Shown here piece after piece: positions 10,831 through 18,660 of a stretch of DNA of 64,000 bases. Under the pieces are notes generated by a model, which saw only the letters and a program-made list of their open reading frames with translations, was not told the DNA's origin and searched no databases. The stretch is from positions 1 through 64,000 of the forward strand of contig NZ_JADMNM010000002.1 in the NCBI RefSeq assembly GCF_016461955.1, in the 5' to 3' direction. Each line of letters starts with the position of its first letter. Positions within the stretch are counted from its first letter, which is position 1. This stretch comes from Qipengyuania sp. YIM B01966. GTDB taxonomy: Bacteria > Pseudomonadota > Alphaproteobacteria > Sphingomonadales > Sphingomonadaceae. A program made the translations under genes and the position numbers.

Positions 10831-11931
10831 TCAGACGTTGAACTTGAACAGCATGACATCGCCGTCCTGCACAAGATATTCCTTGCCTTCTTGGCGGAGT
10901 TTTCCCGCCTCGCGTGCGCCGGCCTCGCCCTTCAGGGCGACGTAATCGTCAAACGCAATGGTTTCGGCCCGGATGAACCCGCGCTCGAAATCGGTGTGGA
11001 TTTCACCTGCTGCCTGCGGCGCGCGCGCGCCCTTGTGGAAGGTCCAGGCGCGGGCCTCCTTGGGACCGCAGGTGAAGAAGGTCTGCAGGCCGAGCAGCGT
11101 GTAGCCAGCGCGGATCACACGGGCGAGGCCGCTTTCTTCCAGTCCCAGTTCGGCCAGGAACTCGGTGCGGTCTTCGGCCGGCATCGTCACGAGTTCCGCC
11201 TCAATCGCGGCTGACACCACGACCGCTTGGGCGCCCTCGGCCGCAGCCTTGGCAAATACCTGTTCGGTCAGCGCGTTGCCGGTCGCTGCGTCGCTTTCGG
11301 CGACGTTGCAGACGTAAAGCACCGGTTTGGCGGTGAGCAATTGCGCCTGCTGGAAGACGCGCGCTTCCTCGTCATCCCTGGGCTCGGTCAGCCGGGCGGG
11401 CTTGCCCTCGCGCAGCAGATCGAGCGCCTGGCCGAGCACGCTTGCGATCAGCTTGGCCTCCTTGTCGCCGCTCGTCGCGCGCTTGGCTGCGGCGGGAACG
11501 CGCTTTTCGAGGCTGTCGAGGTCGGCCAGCATCAGTTCGGTTTCGACCACCTCTGCATCGGCGATCGGATCGACCTTGTTTGCGACGTGTTGGATGTCGT
11601 CATCCTCGAAGCAGCGCAGCACGTGGACGATAGCGTCAACCTCGCGGATATTGCCGAGGAACTGGTTGCCCAGACCTTCGCCCTTGCTCGCCCCCTTCAC
11701 CAGGCCCGCAATGTCGACGAAGGCGAGCTGAGTCGGGACGATCTTGGCGCTCCCGGCAATCGCTGCGATCTGGTCGAGCCGGGCGTCGGGCACGGCAACC
11801 TGGCCGACATTGGGCTCGATCGTGCAGAACGGATAATTGGCCGCCTGCGCGGCCTGCGTCTCGGTCAAGGCGTTGAACAGGGTGGACTTGCCGACATTCG
11901 GCAGGCCGACGATCCCGCAGCGGAAACCCAT
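10831..11931 (-). CDS. ychF: YchF, Obg-family ATPase
   Basis: YchF is a ribosome-associated P-loop ATPase of the Obg/TRAFAC class. The 366-residue frame starts with the G1 motif GLPNVGKSTLFNAL. It has the switch region VDIAGLVKGASKGEGLG and, in place of the NKxD guanine motif, NVAE, the change that makes this family prefer ATP. The C-terminal TGS domain contains TFFTCGPKEARAWT and ends in the conserved DVMLFKFNV. Length is typical. Confidence 0.96.
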   Translation of the reverse strand: MGFRCGIVGLPNVGKSTLFNALTETQAAQAANYPFCTIEPNVGQVAVPDARLDQIAAIAGSAKIVPTQLAFVDIAGLVKGASKGEGLGNQFLGNIREVDAIVHVLRCFEDDDIQHVANKVDPIADAEVVETELMLADLDSLEKRVPAAAKRATSGDKEAKLIASVLGQALDLLREGKPARLTEPRDDEEARVFQQAQLLTAKPVLYVCNVAESDAATGNALTEQVFAKAAAEGAQAVVVSAAIEAELVTMPAEDRTEFLAELGLEESGLARVIRAGYTLLGLQTFFTCGPKEARAWTFHKGARAPQAAGEIHTDFERGFIRAETIAFDDYVALKGEAGAREAGKLRQEGKEYLVQDGDVMLFKFNV

Positions 11932-12014
11932 CGTGAACTCCGGTATGAAAGGAAGGCTGCGCCCTTAACCTTATGCCGCTATAAAGACCAGCGAAACGCG
12001 GGGGAGAGCGATCG

Positions 12015-13541
12015 ATGGGCAGGCGCGTGGCACATGGCGGAGCGGTTCTCGCGCTGGCGGTGGCCCTGGCGCTGACGGCGTGCAGCAAGAGCCCGGCCGA
12101 GCAACGTGCGGCCGCCGAACAGGCGTTGGCCGAACACCGCTATAACGACGCGCGCATCGCACTGGTCGCCGCGCTGGAGGATGCGCCCGGCGATGCCGAG
12201 CTGCTGGGAATGCTGGCGCAGACGCATCTCGAGCGCGGCGATGGCGAGGCCGCGCTGGCGGCGCTCGAACGGTTGCGCCGTGCCCGGGGTGGCCCAGCCG
12301 CCAAGCTCGACCTGATGGAGGCCGAGGCTCAATTGCTGCGGGGCCAATTCGCTGCGGCTGCCGCGCTGGCCGGAAAGCACGAGAGCGCCGAGGCCTACCG
12401 CCTACGAGCGCTGGCCGCGATCGGGACCGGCGATCTGGGCGCGGCCGAGCAGCTATTTGTCTCAGGCGCGGGGCGCACCGGGACCAAGGTGCGGCTCTAT
12501 GCGGACCATGCGATCTTCGCACTGCGGTCGGGCCAGGTGCCCGCGGCGCGCGCGCTGGTGGACAAAGCGCTCGCGGCAGATGGCGAGGCGCTCGATCCGC
12601 TGATCGCCGAGGGACGAATCGCCTCCAGCGAAGGGCGCCCGCGCGCGGCTCTCGCCGCATACGAAAAGGCGGCGCACCTCTATCCGGAAAGCCAGGCAGC
12701 TTTGTTCGGAAGGATCGGGGTGCTGGGCGATCTGGGCCGGATCGCCGAGGCTGCACCGCTGATTGCGCAGGCGGCAGCGGCGGCGCCGAACGATCCGCGG
12801 GTTATCTATCTGCAGGCGCGGCTGCAGGCGGAGAAGGGCGAATGGCGCGCAGTGCGCGAAGCCTTGCAACCTCTCGAACGCAGCGAGCTTCCCGAAGTGC
12901 GATTGCTGTATGCCCGCGCCTTGCTGGAAACCGGGTTGACCGAGCAAGCGCGCACGATCCTCGCCGGCCTGATCCGCGAAACGCCCGGCCTCCTTCCCGC
13001 GCAACGCCTGCTCGGGCGCGCGCAACTGGCCGGAGGTGATGCAGCGGCGGCGTTCGCGACGCTGCGGCCGATTGCCGCGCGGCCGGACGCCTCGCCCGCC
13101 GACCTGTCAGCTTTCGCCGAAGCAGCCGAGAAAAGTGGCAATGCCTCCGCCGCGCGCGAAGTATTTGCCGCTATCCCGCCGGCACAACGGCTGGCGCGCG
13201 AACTGGCGGCGGGGGATGCAGCCATCCGCCAGCAGAAATGGCGCGCCGCGATCGAATCCTATGGCCGGATCCGGGCGTGGACCGGCGACAGCAACGCGCT
13301 GGTGCTCAATAACCTCGCTTATGCGATGGGGCAGGCGGGGGATGTCGACGGGGCGCTGCCATTGGCGGAGAAGGCCCTGGCGCTGGCACCCGACAATGCC
13401 TCGATCCTGGATACGGCAGGCTGGCTGGCGCTACACCAAGGAAACCGCGAGCGCGCAGCCGACTTGCTCAGACGCGCGGCTGCGACAGCCCCGGACAATC
13501 CCGCGATTCGCGCGCATCTGCGTGAAGCAGAAGCGCGCTAG
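12015..13541 (+). CDS. TPR-repeat lipoprotein, copy 1 (paired with a PEP-CTERM gene)
   Basis: The 508-residue protein has a lipoprotein signal peptide with lipobox ALTAC (Cys about 23), then TPR-like helical repeats for its whole length (for example YNDARIALVAALEDAPGDAELL and DVDGALPLAEKALALAPDNASI). It is probably a periplasmic membrane-anchored scaffold. GGGAG sits 8 nt before the ATG. It ends 5 bp from the facing PEP-CTERM gene. The TPR gene at 14391 is a colinear paralogue: both contain AYRLRA, RL-ADHA and HLYP/RLYP blocks in the same order. PrsT-type TPR proteins of exosortase systems are a possible relative, but no exosortase lies in this window. Confidence 0.88.
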   Translation: MGRRVAHGGAVLALAVALALTACSKSPAEQRAAAEQALAEHRYNDARIALVAALEDAPGDAELLGMLAQTHLERGDGEAALAALERLRRARGGPAAKLDLMEAEAQLLRGQFAAAAALAGKHESAEAYRLRALAAIGTGDLGAAEQLFVSGAGRTGTKVRLYADHAIFALRSGQVPAARALVDKALAADGEALDPLIAEGRIASSEGRPRAALAAYEKAAHLYPESQAALFGRIGVLGDLGRIAEAAPLIAQAAAAAPNDPRVIYLQARLQAEKGEWRAVREALQPLERSELPEVRLLYARALLETGLTEQARTILAGLIRETPGLLPAQRLLGRAQLAGGDAAAAFATLRPIAARPDASPADLSAFAEAAEKSGNASAAREVFAAIPPAQRLARELAAGDAAIRQQKWRAAIESYGRIRAWTGDSNALVLNNLAYAMGQAGDVDGALPLAEKALALAPDNASILDTAGWLALHQGNRERAADLLRRAAATAPDNPAIRAHLREAEAR

Positions 13542-13546
13542 CGCGT

Positions 13547-14233
13547 TCAGGCGGCGAACGGACGCCCTGGCATGCTGGTGCGGCGGCGGCGGGCATACAT
13601 CAGACCGAGCGCGCTGAGGCCGAACATGGCCAGCATCCCGGGTTCAGGCACCTGGGTGCCCCCGCTGATCGAACTGACGCCGGTGCCGGTGGCCGACGAA
13701 ACCGACCCTGCACCCGTGATCGATTGATACCGGATGAAGAAATCCTCGATTGTCAGCGCGCTGAGCGGCTGCGAGAACAGCATGGTGAGCGTACCGTTGC
13801 CGGTTTCGCCATTGGTGAGCCCGCCATTGCCGCTGCACGAATTGCTGCCGCCGGCCTTGAAGCAGACATCGACCGTGCCGATCCCGTTGGGGTAATTCGA
13901 ATCAAGCACCGTGTAGGGATAGTCGCCCGTCGAATACGCGCCCGTCAGATCGGGATTGGTGTTGAACGCAAAGCTCGAGATGCGCGACGTCACCGGGCTC
14001 TGCGTGGTATTGGTCACCGAATAATTGAACGTCGCCGAGTTGCCGGTAAAGGCCGTCAGCGTGAAATTGGCCAGTGCGGTCAGCCCGTTGACGACGGTGG
14101 ACCCCGAAAACCCGTTATAATTGACGCTGAAGCTGGTCCCGACATCGCCCGAATCGAGCGTAATCGGATCAGCCTGCGCCGGTGAGGCGAAAGCGAGTGC
14201 GACCACGCTGACGGAAAAGGCAAGACGCTTCAT
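13547..14233 (-). CDS. PEP-CTERM sorted exported protein, copy 1
   Basis: The 228-residue protein has a signal peptide (MKRLAFSVSVVALAFASPAQA), a beta-rich Ser/Thr/Gly/Asn-rich body, and a PEP-CTERM tail: VPEP at about 202, a hydrophobic segment (LAMFGLSALGLMY) and ARRRR. Such tails are recognised by an exosortase (EpsH family) in the inner membrane. A CFKAGGSNSCSG segment carries two Cys. The ATG at 14233 was chosen because the signal peptide begins there and CGGAG lies upstream; longer starts add non-signal sequence. It converges on TPR copy 1. Confidence 0.9.
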   Translation of the reverse strand: MKRLAFSVSVVALAFASPAQADPITLDSGDVGTSFSVNYNGFSGSTVVNGLTALANFTLTAFTGNSATFNYSVTNTTQSPVTSRISSFAFNTNPDLTGAYSTGDYPYTVLDSNYPNGIGTVDVCFKAGGSNSCSGNGGLTNGETGNGTLTMLFSQPLSALTIEDFFIRYQSITGAGSVSSATGTGVSSISGGTQVPEPGMLAMFGLSALGLMYARRRRTSMPGRPFAA

Positions 14234-14390
14234 GAGATAGTCTCCGGTTACCCTGCCTGCATAACAACGCGTCAGGATAAGCCATAGGGGTGCTTTGCCC
14301 CCGTCCCTTTTCAGGACAAATGGCCCGCATCCCATTATCCCGATGTTAGCCGGATTGCAACGAGCGCAGCTTTATGGCTGGCGGATGATC

Positions 14391-15518
14391 ATGACCAGGC
14401 TCCTCGCCGCTACCCTGTCGCTCGCCCTCATGTCCGCTTGCCAGGACGCGTCCACCGACCCGGCGGCAGAAGCCCGCGCGGCGGCGGCGGCCAATCGCTG
14501 GGTCGACGCACACCGCCAGGCCGGCGCTGCCCTGCGTGATGACCCTGCCAATGCCGAATTGCTCGAATTGCGCCTGCGCGCCGCGCTGGCGCTGGGCGAT
14601 GGCGAGGGCGCGTTGGCAATGGCCGACAGGTTGGCCGCGGCGAACACCGATTTGGGGCCGGGGCAGCTCGATCGCCTGCGGGCAGAGGCGCATATTCGCC
14701 GGGGCGATCCGGCGGCGGCGCTCACCCTGCTGGCGAACGACAGCACGGCCGACGCGTATCGATTGCGGGCGATGGCGCATGGGGTGGCGGGCCGGATGGA
14801 GGTAGCCGCTGCCGAACGTCTGGCCGGGCTCGCCGCCGCGCCTGACGATCCGCGGCTTAATGCCGATCATGCGCTAGCTCTGGCCGAACAAGGCGACGGC
14901 GCGGGGGCCCGGCAGCACGCGGCGCGCGCGCTGGCGGCGGCACCGGACGGTCTTGACGGTTTGCTGGCCGCCGGGCGCGTCGAATTGTCGCTCGGCGATG
15001 CCGGTTCCGCTACCACGCATCTGGCCGAAGCGCACCGGCTTTATCCCGACAGCCACGGCGCGCTGGTCGCCTACGCCCAGGCGCTGGGGATGACCGGACA
15101 GATCGACGCGGCCCGCCCGCTGATCGAGCGTGCCCATGCTGCCGCACCCGAAGACCTTGCGGTCGCGCTGCTGAAGGCGCGGCTGGCCGCGCAGGACGGT
15201 CAGTGGGGTCTCGTCCGGGCAACCTTGCAGCGGGTCGAGGATCGGCTGCGCGAATCGGCCGATGCGGCGATCCTCTATGCCCACGCGCTCAACCGGACGG
15301 GGCAAGGCGTGCAGGCGCGGGCTCTAGCAGAGCGCACGCATACCCGGCACCCCGACTACGTGCCCGCCACCCGGTTCCTGGCCGAATTGCATCTGGCCGA
15401 AGGGCGGCGGGAGGAGGCGGCGGCGCTGCTGCGCCCCTATCTCAGCGATGCGAAGGCCGAACCCTACCTGCGCGATGCGGCGCGCGAGGCAGGGTTGACG
15501 GCAAAAGCCGGCGGCTGA
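14391..15518 (+). CDS. TPR-repeat lipoprotein, copy 2 (paired with a PEP-CTERM gene)
   Basis: The 375-residue protein has lipobox LMSAC (Cys about 17) followed by TPR-like repeats. It matches the first part of the 12015 protein block by block (AYRLRAMA, RLNADHALALAEQGD, HRLYPDSHGAL, GQWGLVRATLQ) but lacks the last repeats, so it is a shorter paralogue. The ATG at 14391 puts the signal peptide at the N-terminus. In-frame ATGs at 14343 and 14385 are alternatives. It faces the second PEP-CTERM gene with a 21-bp gap, repeating the arrangement just upstream. Confidence 0.85.
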   Translation: MTRLLAATLSLALMSACQDASTDPAAEARAAAAANRWVDAHRQAGAALRDDPANAELLELRLRAALALGDGEGALAMADRLAAANTDLGPGQLDRLRAEAHIRRGDPAAALTLLANDSTADAYRLRAMAHGVAGRMEVAAAERLAGLAAAPDDPRLNADHALALAEQGDGAGARQHAARALAAAPDGLDGLLAAGRVELSLGDAGSATTHLAEAHRLYPDSHGALVAYAQALGMTGQIDAARPLIERAHAAAPEDLAVALLKARLAAQDGQWGLVRATLQRVEDRLRESADAAILYAHALNRTGQGVQARALAERTHTRHPDYVPATRFLAELHLAEGRREEAAALLRPYLSDAKAEPYLRDAAREAGLTAKAGG

Positions 15519-15539
15519 ACCGCCGACCTGCCCGTGAGC

Positions 15540-15914
15540 TCAGGCGGCCTGTTTGCGACGGCGCCGGCTATAGGCCACCGCGGCAAGCGAGAGGCCGAAC
15601 ATTCCGAACATTCCGGGTTCCGGCACCTGAGTGCCGCTGGTTGTTCCGCCGGTGGTGGTGCTGCCGCCGGTTGTTGTGCTGCCGCCAGTGGTCGTGCTGC
15701 CGCCGGTGGTCGTCCCGCCGGTGGTCGAGCCGGTCGAGGTCGAGGTGGTTGAGGTCGTCGACGTGCTAGAGGTCGACGTATGGCCGCAGGTCGGATTGTG
15801 CGTGTGCGAACCGGTCCAGCCGCCCCAGTTCCACCAATCCCAGGTGGCGTGGGCGGGCGAGGCGGTGGTCAGCGCCAGGCCGGCGCCGGCGAGGATAACG
15901 GATTTGCGAATCAT
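15540..15914 (-). CDS. PEP-CTERM protein, copy 2, Ser/Thr/Gly low-complexity
   Basis: The 124-residue protein has a signal peptide (to ASPAHA), a short aromatic/His segment (WDWWNWGGWTGSHTHN), a 50-residue stretch made only of Ser, Thr and Gly with GGSTTT repeats, then the PEP-CTERM tail VPEPGMFGMFGLSLAAVAYSRRRR. The Thr/Ser stretch is typical of heavily glycosylated or surface-exposed linkers, but modification is only a guess. Its tail closely matches that of the 13547 gene (shared GTQVPEPGM and MFGLS). GGGAG lies 7 nt before the ATG. Confidence 0.9.
   Translation of the reverse strand: MIRKSVILAGAGLALTTASPAHATWDWWNWGGWTGSHTHNPTCGHTSTSSTSTTSTTSTSTGSTTGGTTTGGSTTTGGSTTTGGSTTTGGTTSGTQVPEPGMFGMFGLSLAAVAYSRRRRKQAA
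15640..15775. repeat. in-frame GTG/GCC-rich tandem repeat inside the PEP-CTERM gene
   Basis: An imperfect 18-bp unit built on GCCGCCGGTGGTCGTGCT recurs about four times from 15655 to 15720 and then gives way to GAGGTC/GTCGAC repeats. It encodes the GGSTTT and STSTT runs of the copy-2 PEP-CTERM protein. Units are multiples of three, so slippage would lengthen or shorten the linker without breaking the frame. Confidence 0.75.
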
Positions 15915-16069
15915 CTGGCTGCTCCCTGTTCGCCGCCCGGATGACGTCTATGCGCCGGTCTTGCCAGCGCCGTACGCAGGCTGTCCGATTGCTGGACGGA
16001 TTGGCGCATAAGAAGTTAACAAGCCGACCCTGCTTGTATTTCGCCAGCGCCCGGGTCATGCCGTGCTGC

Positions 16070-16330
16070 ATGATGACGTTGCATTCGCCCCGTGTTGCGC
16101 TCGGCCTGGTCCTCTGCCTGGCTACGCTGGGAGCCTGCCAGACAACTGCCGAGGCTGACTGGATGGGCAACCCATCTCTGAAACCCTTCCGACAAGCGGC
16201 ACAAACTTGCGAGGTGCAGGTCAACGCAATCCGCATCGGCGCGGAACGCGATCGGTTCTACGTTGAATGCATGGCGGCGCTGGGCTGGCGGCCCCGGCTG
16301 GCGGAGGAGCCTGTGCTGCCGCGTCGCTAG
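16070..16330 (+). CDS. small lipoprotein of unknown function
   Basis: An 86-residue protein with a signal peptide and lipobox LGAC (Cys about 21). The mature part has two further Cys (AQTCEVQVNAIRIG and FYVECMAALGWRP) in a short helical domain reminiscent of small Sec-exported lipoproteins with an R-D-x-Y-x-x-C-M-x-x-x-G-W ending. I do not recognise a named family. Starts at 16058, 16070 and 16073 are all possible. A longer frame from 15941 is rejected because the signal peptide would then be internal. It overlaps the end of pth by 4 nt, tail to tail. Confidence 0.7.
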   Translation: MMTLHSPRVALGLVLCLATLGACQTTAEADWMGNPSLKPFRQAAQTCEVQVNAIRIGAERDRFYVECMAALGWRPRLAEEPVLPRR

Positions 16331-16926
16331 CCGGCGGCGTGCTGGCGGAGTGCGATATCGCTCATGAAGCGAGCATCGTCTCCGACTGCCAGCAACCCGG
16401 CTTCCGCACCCATCGCGCCCAGCATGGCGGCAAGATCGTCCAGCTCCGCTTTGGCATAATTGCCCAGCACATGACCGGTCACCCGGTCCTTGTGCCCGGG
16501 ATGACCAATGCCGATGCGGACCCGGCGAAAACCTGCCCTGAGCCCGGTCGAGGGGTCGGGGCCGAGATGCCTGTCGATAGATCGCAGGCCGTTGTGCCCC
16601 GCCAGCCCGCCGCCGACCCGCACCTTGACCTTAAACGGCGCAAGGTCGAGCTCGTCATGGAACACCGTCAGCGCGTCTGGCCCCAGCTTGTAGAAGCGCA
16701 GCGCCTCGGCCACAGCGCGGCCGCTTTCGTTCATGAACGTCGCTGGCTTCAACAGCAGCACCTTGTCGTCGCCGATCCGCCCTTCCTGGACCCAGCCGGA
16801 GAACTTCTTCTGCACCGGCCCGAACCCGTGCATCTCGGCAATCACGTCGCACGCCATGAAACCGACATTGTGCCGGTGCAGCGCATAGCGCGGGCCTGGA
16901 TTTCCGAGGCCGGTCCAGATCTGCAT
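16327..16926 (-). CDS. pth: peptidyl-tRNA hydrolase
   Basis: Pth recycles peptidyl-tRNA dropped from ribosomes. The 199-residue frame has WTGLGNPGPRYALHRHNVGF with the catalytic His at about 21, FMNESGRAV, and HDELDLAPFKVKVRVGGGLAGHNGLRS, including the catalytic Asp. Between DRHLGPD and RRVRIG it has about nine extra residues (PSTGLRAGF). These are encoded by a palindromic repeat remnant at 16533-16555, while typical Pth proteins go straight from HLG to the RIGIGHPG strand. It lies downstream of rplY on the same strand, a common pairing. Confidence 0.95.
   Translation of the reverse strand: MQIWTGLGNPGPRYALHRHNVGFMACDVIAEMHGFGPVQKKFSGWVQEGRIGDDKVLLLKPATFMNESGRAVAEALRFYKLGPDALTVFHDELDLAPFKVKVRVGGGLAGHNGLRSIDRHLGPDPSTGLRAGFRRVRIGIGHPGHKDRVTGHVLGNYAKAELDDLAAMLGAMGAEAGLLAVGDDARFMSDIALRQHAAG
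16533..16555. repeat. palindromic (REP-like) repeat inside pth
   Basis: The sequence CTGCCCTGAGCCCGGTCGAG continuing with GGG resembles the widespread sphingomonad repeat CCCTTCGACAAGCTCAGGG in reverse orientation, here with a GGTCGA variant centre. It sits in frame in pth and encodes the extra residues PSTGLRAG. Two related elements lie in glyS. Confidence 0.6.
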
Positions 16927-16974
16927 CGGCCGCGATCCTTTCTGAAATTCGCCCGGCCCAAGCCACTAACGCAA

Positions 16975-17002
16975 GACGCCGGCCCCGCAAGGGACCGGCG
17001 TC
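16975..17002 (-). terminator. hairpin terminator after rplY
   Basis: A near-perfect 12-bp inverted repeat, GACGCCGGCCCC / GGGACCGGCGTC with loop GCAA, lies in the gap between rplY and pth. On the minus strand it is followed by TTGCGTTAG, a weak T-rich tail. It could end or attenuate rplY transcription before pth. Confidence 0.6.
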
Positions 17003-17024
17003 ATGTGCGATAGCGGGGCGAGGC

Positions 17025-17660
17025 TTATTCGGCTTCGCTGTTCTGCTCGGTCGCGGGCACCTCGTCGGCCGAGGCGTCTTCGCTCGACTTGAGGGCCGAC
17101 GGGGCAACGATCGTCGCGATGGTGAAATCGCGGTCGGTGATGGCGCTTTCGGCGCCGGTCGGCAGGGTCACCGCGCTGATGTGAATCGAATCGCCCAGCT
17201 CGACACCCGAGACATCGATTTCGATTTCGTTCGGGATACTGTCGCTCGGGCAGATCAGATCGATTTCGTGGCGCACGACATTCAGCACGCCGCCCTTCTT
17301 GAGGCCCGGGCTGGCTTCTTCGTTGACGAAGACGACGGGCACCGAGACTTCGATCTTCGCGTCCTTTGCCAGGCGCAGGAAATCGACATGCAGGGGTCGA
17401 TCGGTAACCGGATGCAGCGCCACATCCTTGGGCAGCGTCCGCACGCTCTTGCCGCCGATATCGATCATCACGATCGAGTTCATGAAATGGCCGGTGCCCA
17501 GTTGGCGCACCAGTTCTTTTTCCTCGACATGGATCGGGGTCGGTTCTTCCTTGCCGCCATAGATCACGGCGGGGACCCGGCCTTCACGGCGCAGAATACG
17601 GGAGGCTCCCTTGCCAGCCCGTTCGCGCGCCTCGGCCGGCAGGTTCAGAGCGTCGCTCAT
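17025..17660 (-). CDS. rplY: 50S ribosomal protein L25/general stress protein Ctc
   Basis: The 211-residue long form of L25 binds 5S rRNA. The N-terminal L25 domain is visible in [25 protein letters not shown] and [15 protein letters not shown]. The C-terminal Ctc-type TL5 beta domain contains [26 protein letters not shown], and the protein ends in an acidic Glu/Ser tail. The ATG at 17660 is the natural start; an upstream extension would add unrelated basic sequence. It is followed by pth. Confidence 0.96.
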   Translation of the reverse strand: MSDALNLPAEARERAGKGASRILRREGRVPAVIYGGKEEPTPIHVEEKELVRQLGTGHFMNSIVMIDIGGKSVRTLPKDVALHPVTDRPLHVDFLRLAKDAKIEVSVPVVFVNEEASPGLKKGGVLNVVRHEIDLICPSDSIPNEIEIDVSGVELGDSIHISAVTLPTGAESAITDRDFTIATIVAPSALKSSEDASADEVPATEQNSEAE

Positions 17661-17775
17661 GGTACGTGCCTTTCGAAAATGCGTTGATTGATCGTGTTCC
17701 CGGTCACGCCTCCAGGGATGACCACGGCCGGGAAGGGCGCGCCCATAGGACGGGGCGCCGCAAAAGGCAAGCGCG

Positions 17776-18660
17776 CTACTGGATCCGGCGGACGGCGAAA
17801 CCGCTTGCGGCGAGGAGATCGGGCAGTCCGCCGGGCGGGGCCATATGTGCCGCCCCCACGGCGACGAAGGGTCGGCCGCCCTGATCGGCGAGGCCCGCGA
17901 TCCCGGCAGCCCAGGCGCGATTGCGGCGGTCGAGCAGCGCTTCGCGTAGAGGCGGGGAGGCAAGCACCCCGCTGCGCGCCTCTGCCGCAATGGCTTTCAT
18001 ATCGCCGCGCTGCCAGGCCGCCGCCAATCTTTCTGATTGGGCAGGGCGATCATTTGTTTCAACAACGATGGCACCGAGCAAGATGCGCTGCTCGGCCTCG
18101 GGCAGGCGGTCAAAGACAGCGAATTGACCCGCGGCACCCTCCAGCTCGACGATCGGACGCGTGCGGTTAGCGGCCAGCAGCGCCCGGTCGACCCCGTTCT
18201 CGCGGTTTTCCGCTTCACCCGCAGCCTGGGCAAGGATCAACGCCGCCGCCCAGGTCTCGATGTCGGCAAAGTCCCTCGGTGATCTGCCGACCTTGTCGAG
18301 CGCGTCTGCGAGAGCAGGACGCTGCTCGGCTCCGACCCGCGCTGCCAGCGGCGGCCGGCCCGGCGTGCGTGCCATCCGCGTGAACATAGACGCAATCGCC
18401 GCGCTGTCATCGAGCGCGGCGACTTCGACCACCAGACTGTCCGACTGCTCCAGTGCGGTGGTAATGCGTTCGGTCTGCCATTCAGCGCCAGCGGGCAGCG
18501 CGTGGATGGTGCCGAACAGATAGCCGGCGGGCCGCCCGTCCGCATGGGCCAGTTCCCACAACGCCGGCGCGGCCTCGCTTTCGTTGCTGTCCCGCGTCTC
18601 GCGCCCGCCACAACCGGCGAGCGCGAGAGCGAGCAGGAAGGTGGTGAGCCACCGGCGCAT
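17776..18660 (-). CDS. TraB/GumN-family lipoprotein, copy A
   Basis: The 294-residue protein has a lipoprotein signal (LALAGC, Cys about 17) and one TraB/GumN domain: [12 protein letters not shown] near the start (GTIH motif), [13 protein letters not shown], and a C-terminal [20 protein letters not shown] with a second conserved His. The family is related to metal-dependent TIKI proteases; the activity of bacterial members is not established. The start overlaps the stop of the upstream paralogue by one base (TAATG), so the two form a coupled tandem pair. Confidence 0.88.
   Translation of the reverse strand: MRRWLTTFLLALALAGCGGRETRDSNESEAAPALWELAHADGRPAGYLFGTIHALPAGAEWQTERITTALEQSDSLVVEVAALDDSAAIASMFTRMARTPGRPPLAARVGAEQRPALADALDKVGRSPRDFADIETWAAALILAQAAGEAENRENGVDRALLAANRTRPIVELEGAAGQFAVFDRLPEAEQRILLGAIVVETNDRPAQSERLAAAWQRGDMKAIAAEARSGVLASPPLREALLDRRNRAWAAGIAGLADQGGRPFVAVGAAHMAPPGGLPDLLAASGFAVRRIQ

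Noticed and set aside
15640-15775. Possible CRISPR-like repeat array
   Set aside because: The repeats are contiguous, imperfect and in frame, coding for a GGSTTT linker; there are no spacers and no cas genes.
15941-16330. Longer 129-residue version of the small lipoprotein
   Set aside because: It would bury the lipoprotein signal peptide 40 residues inside the protein.
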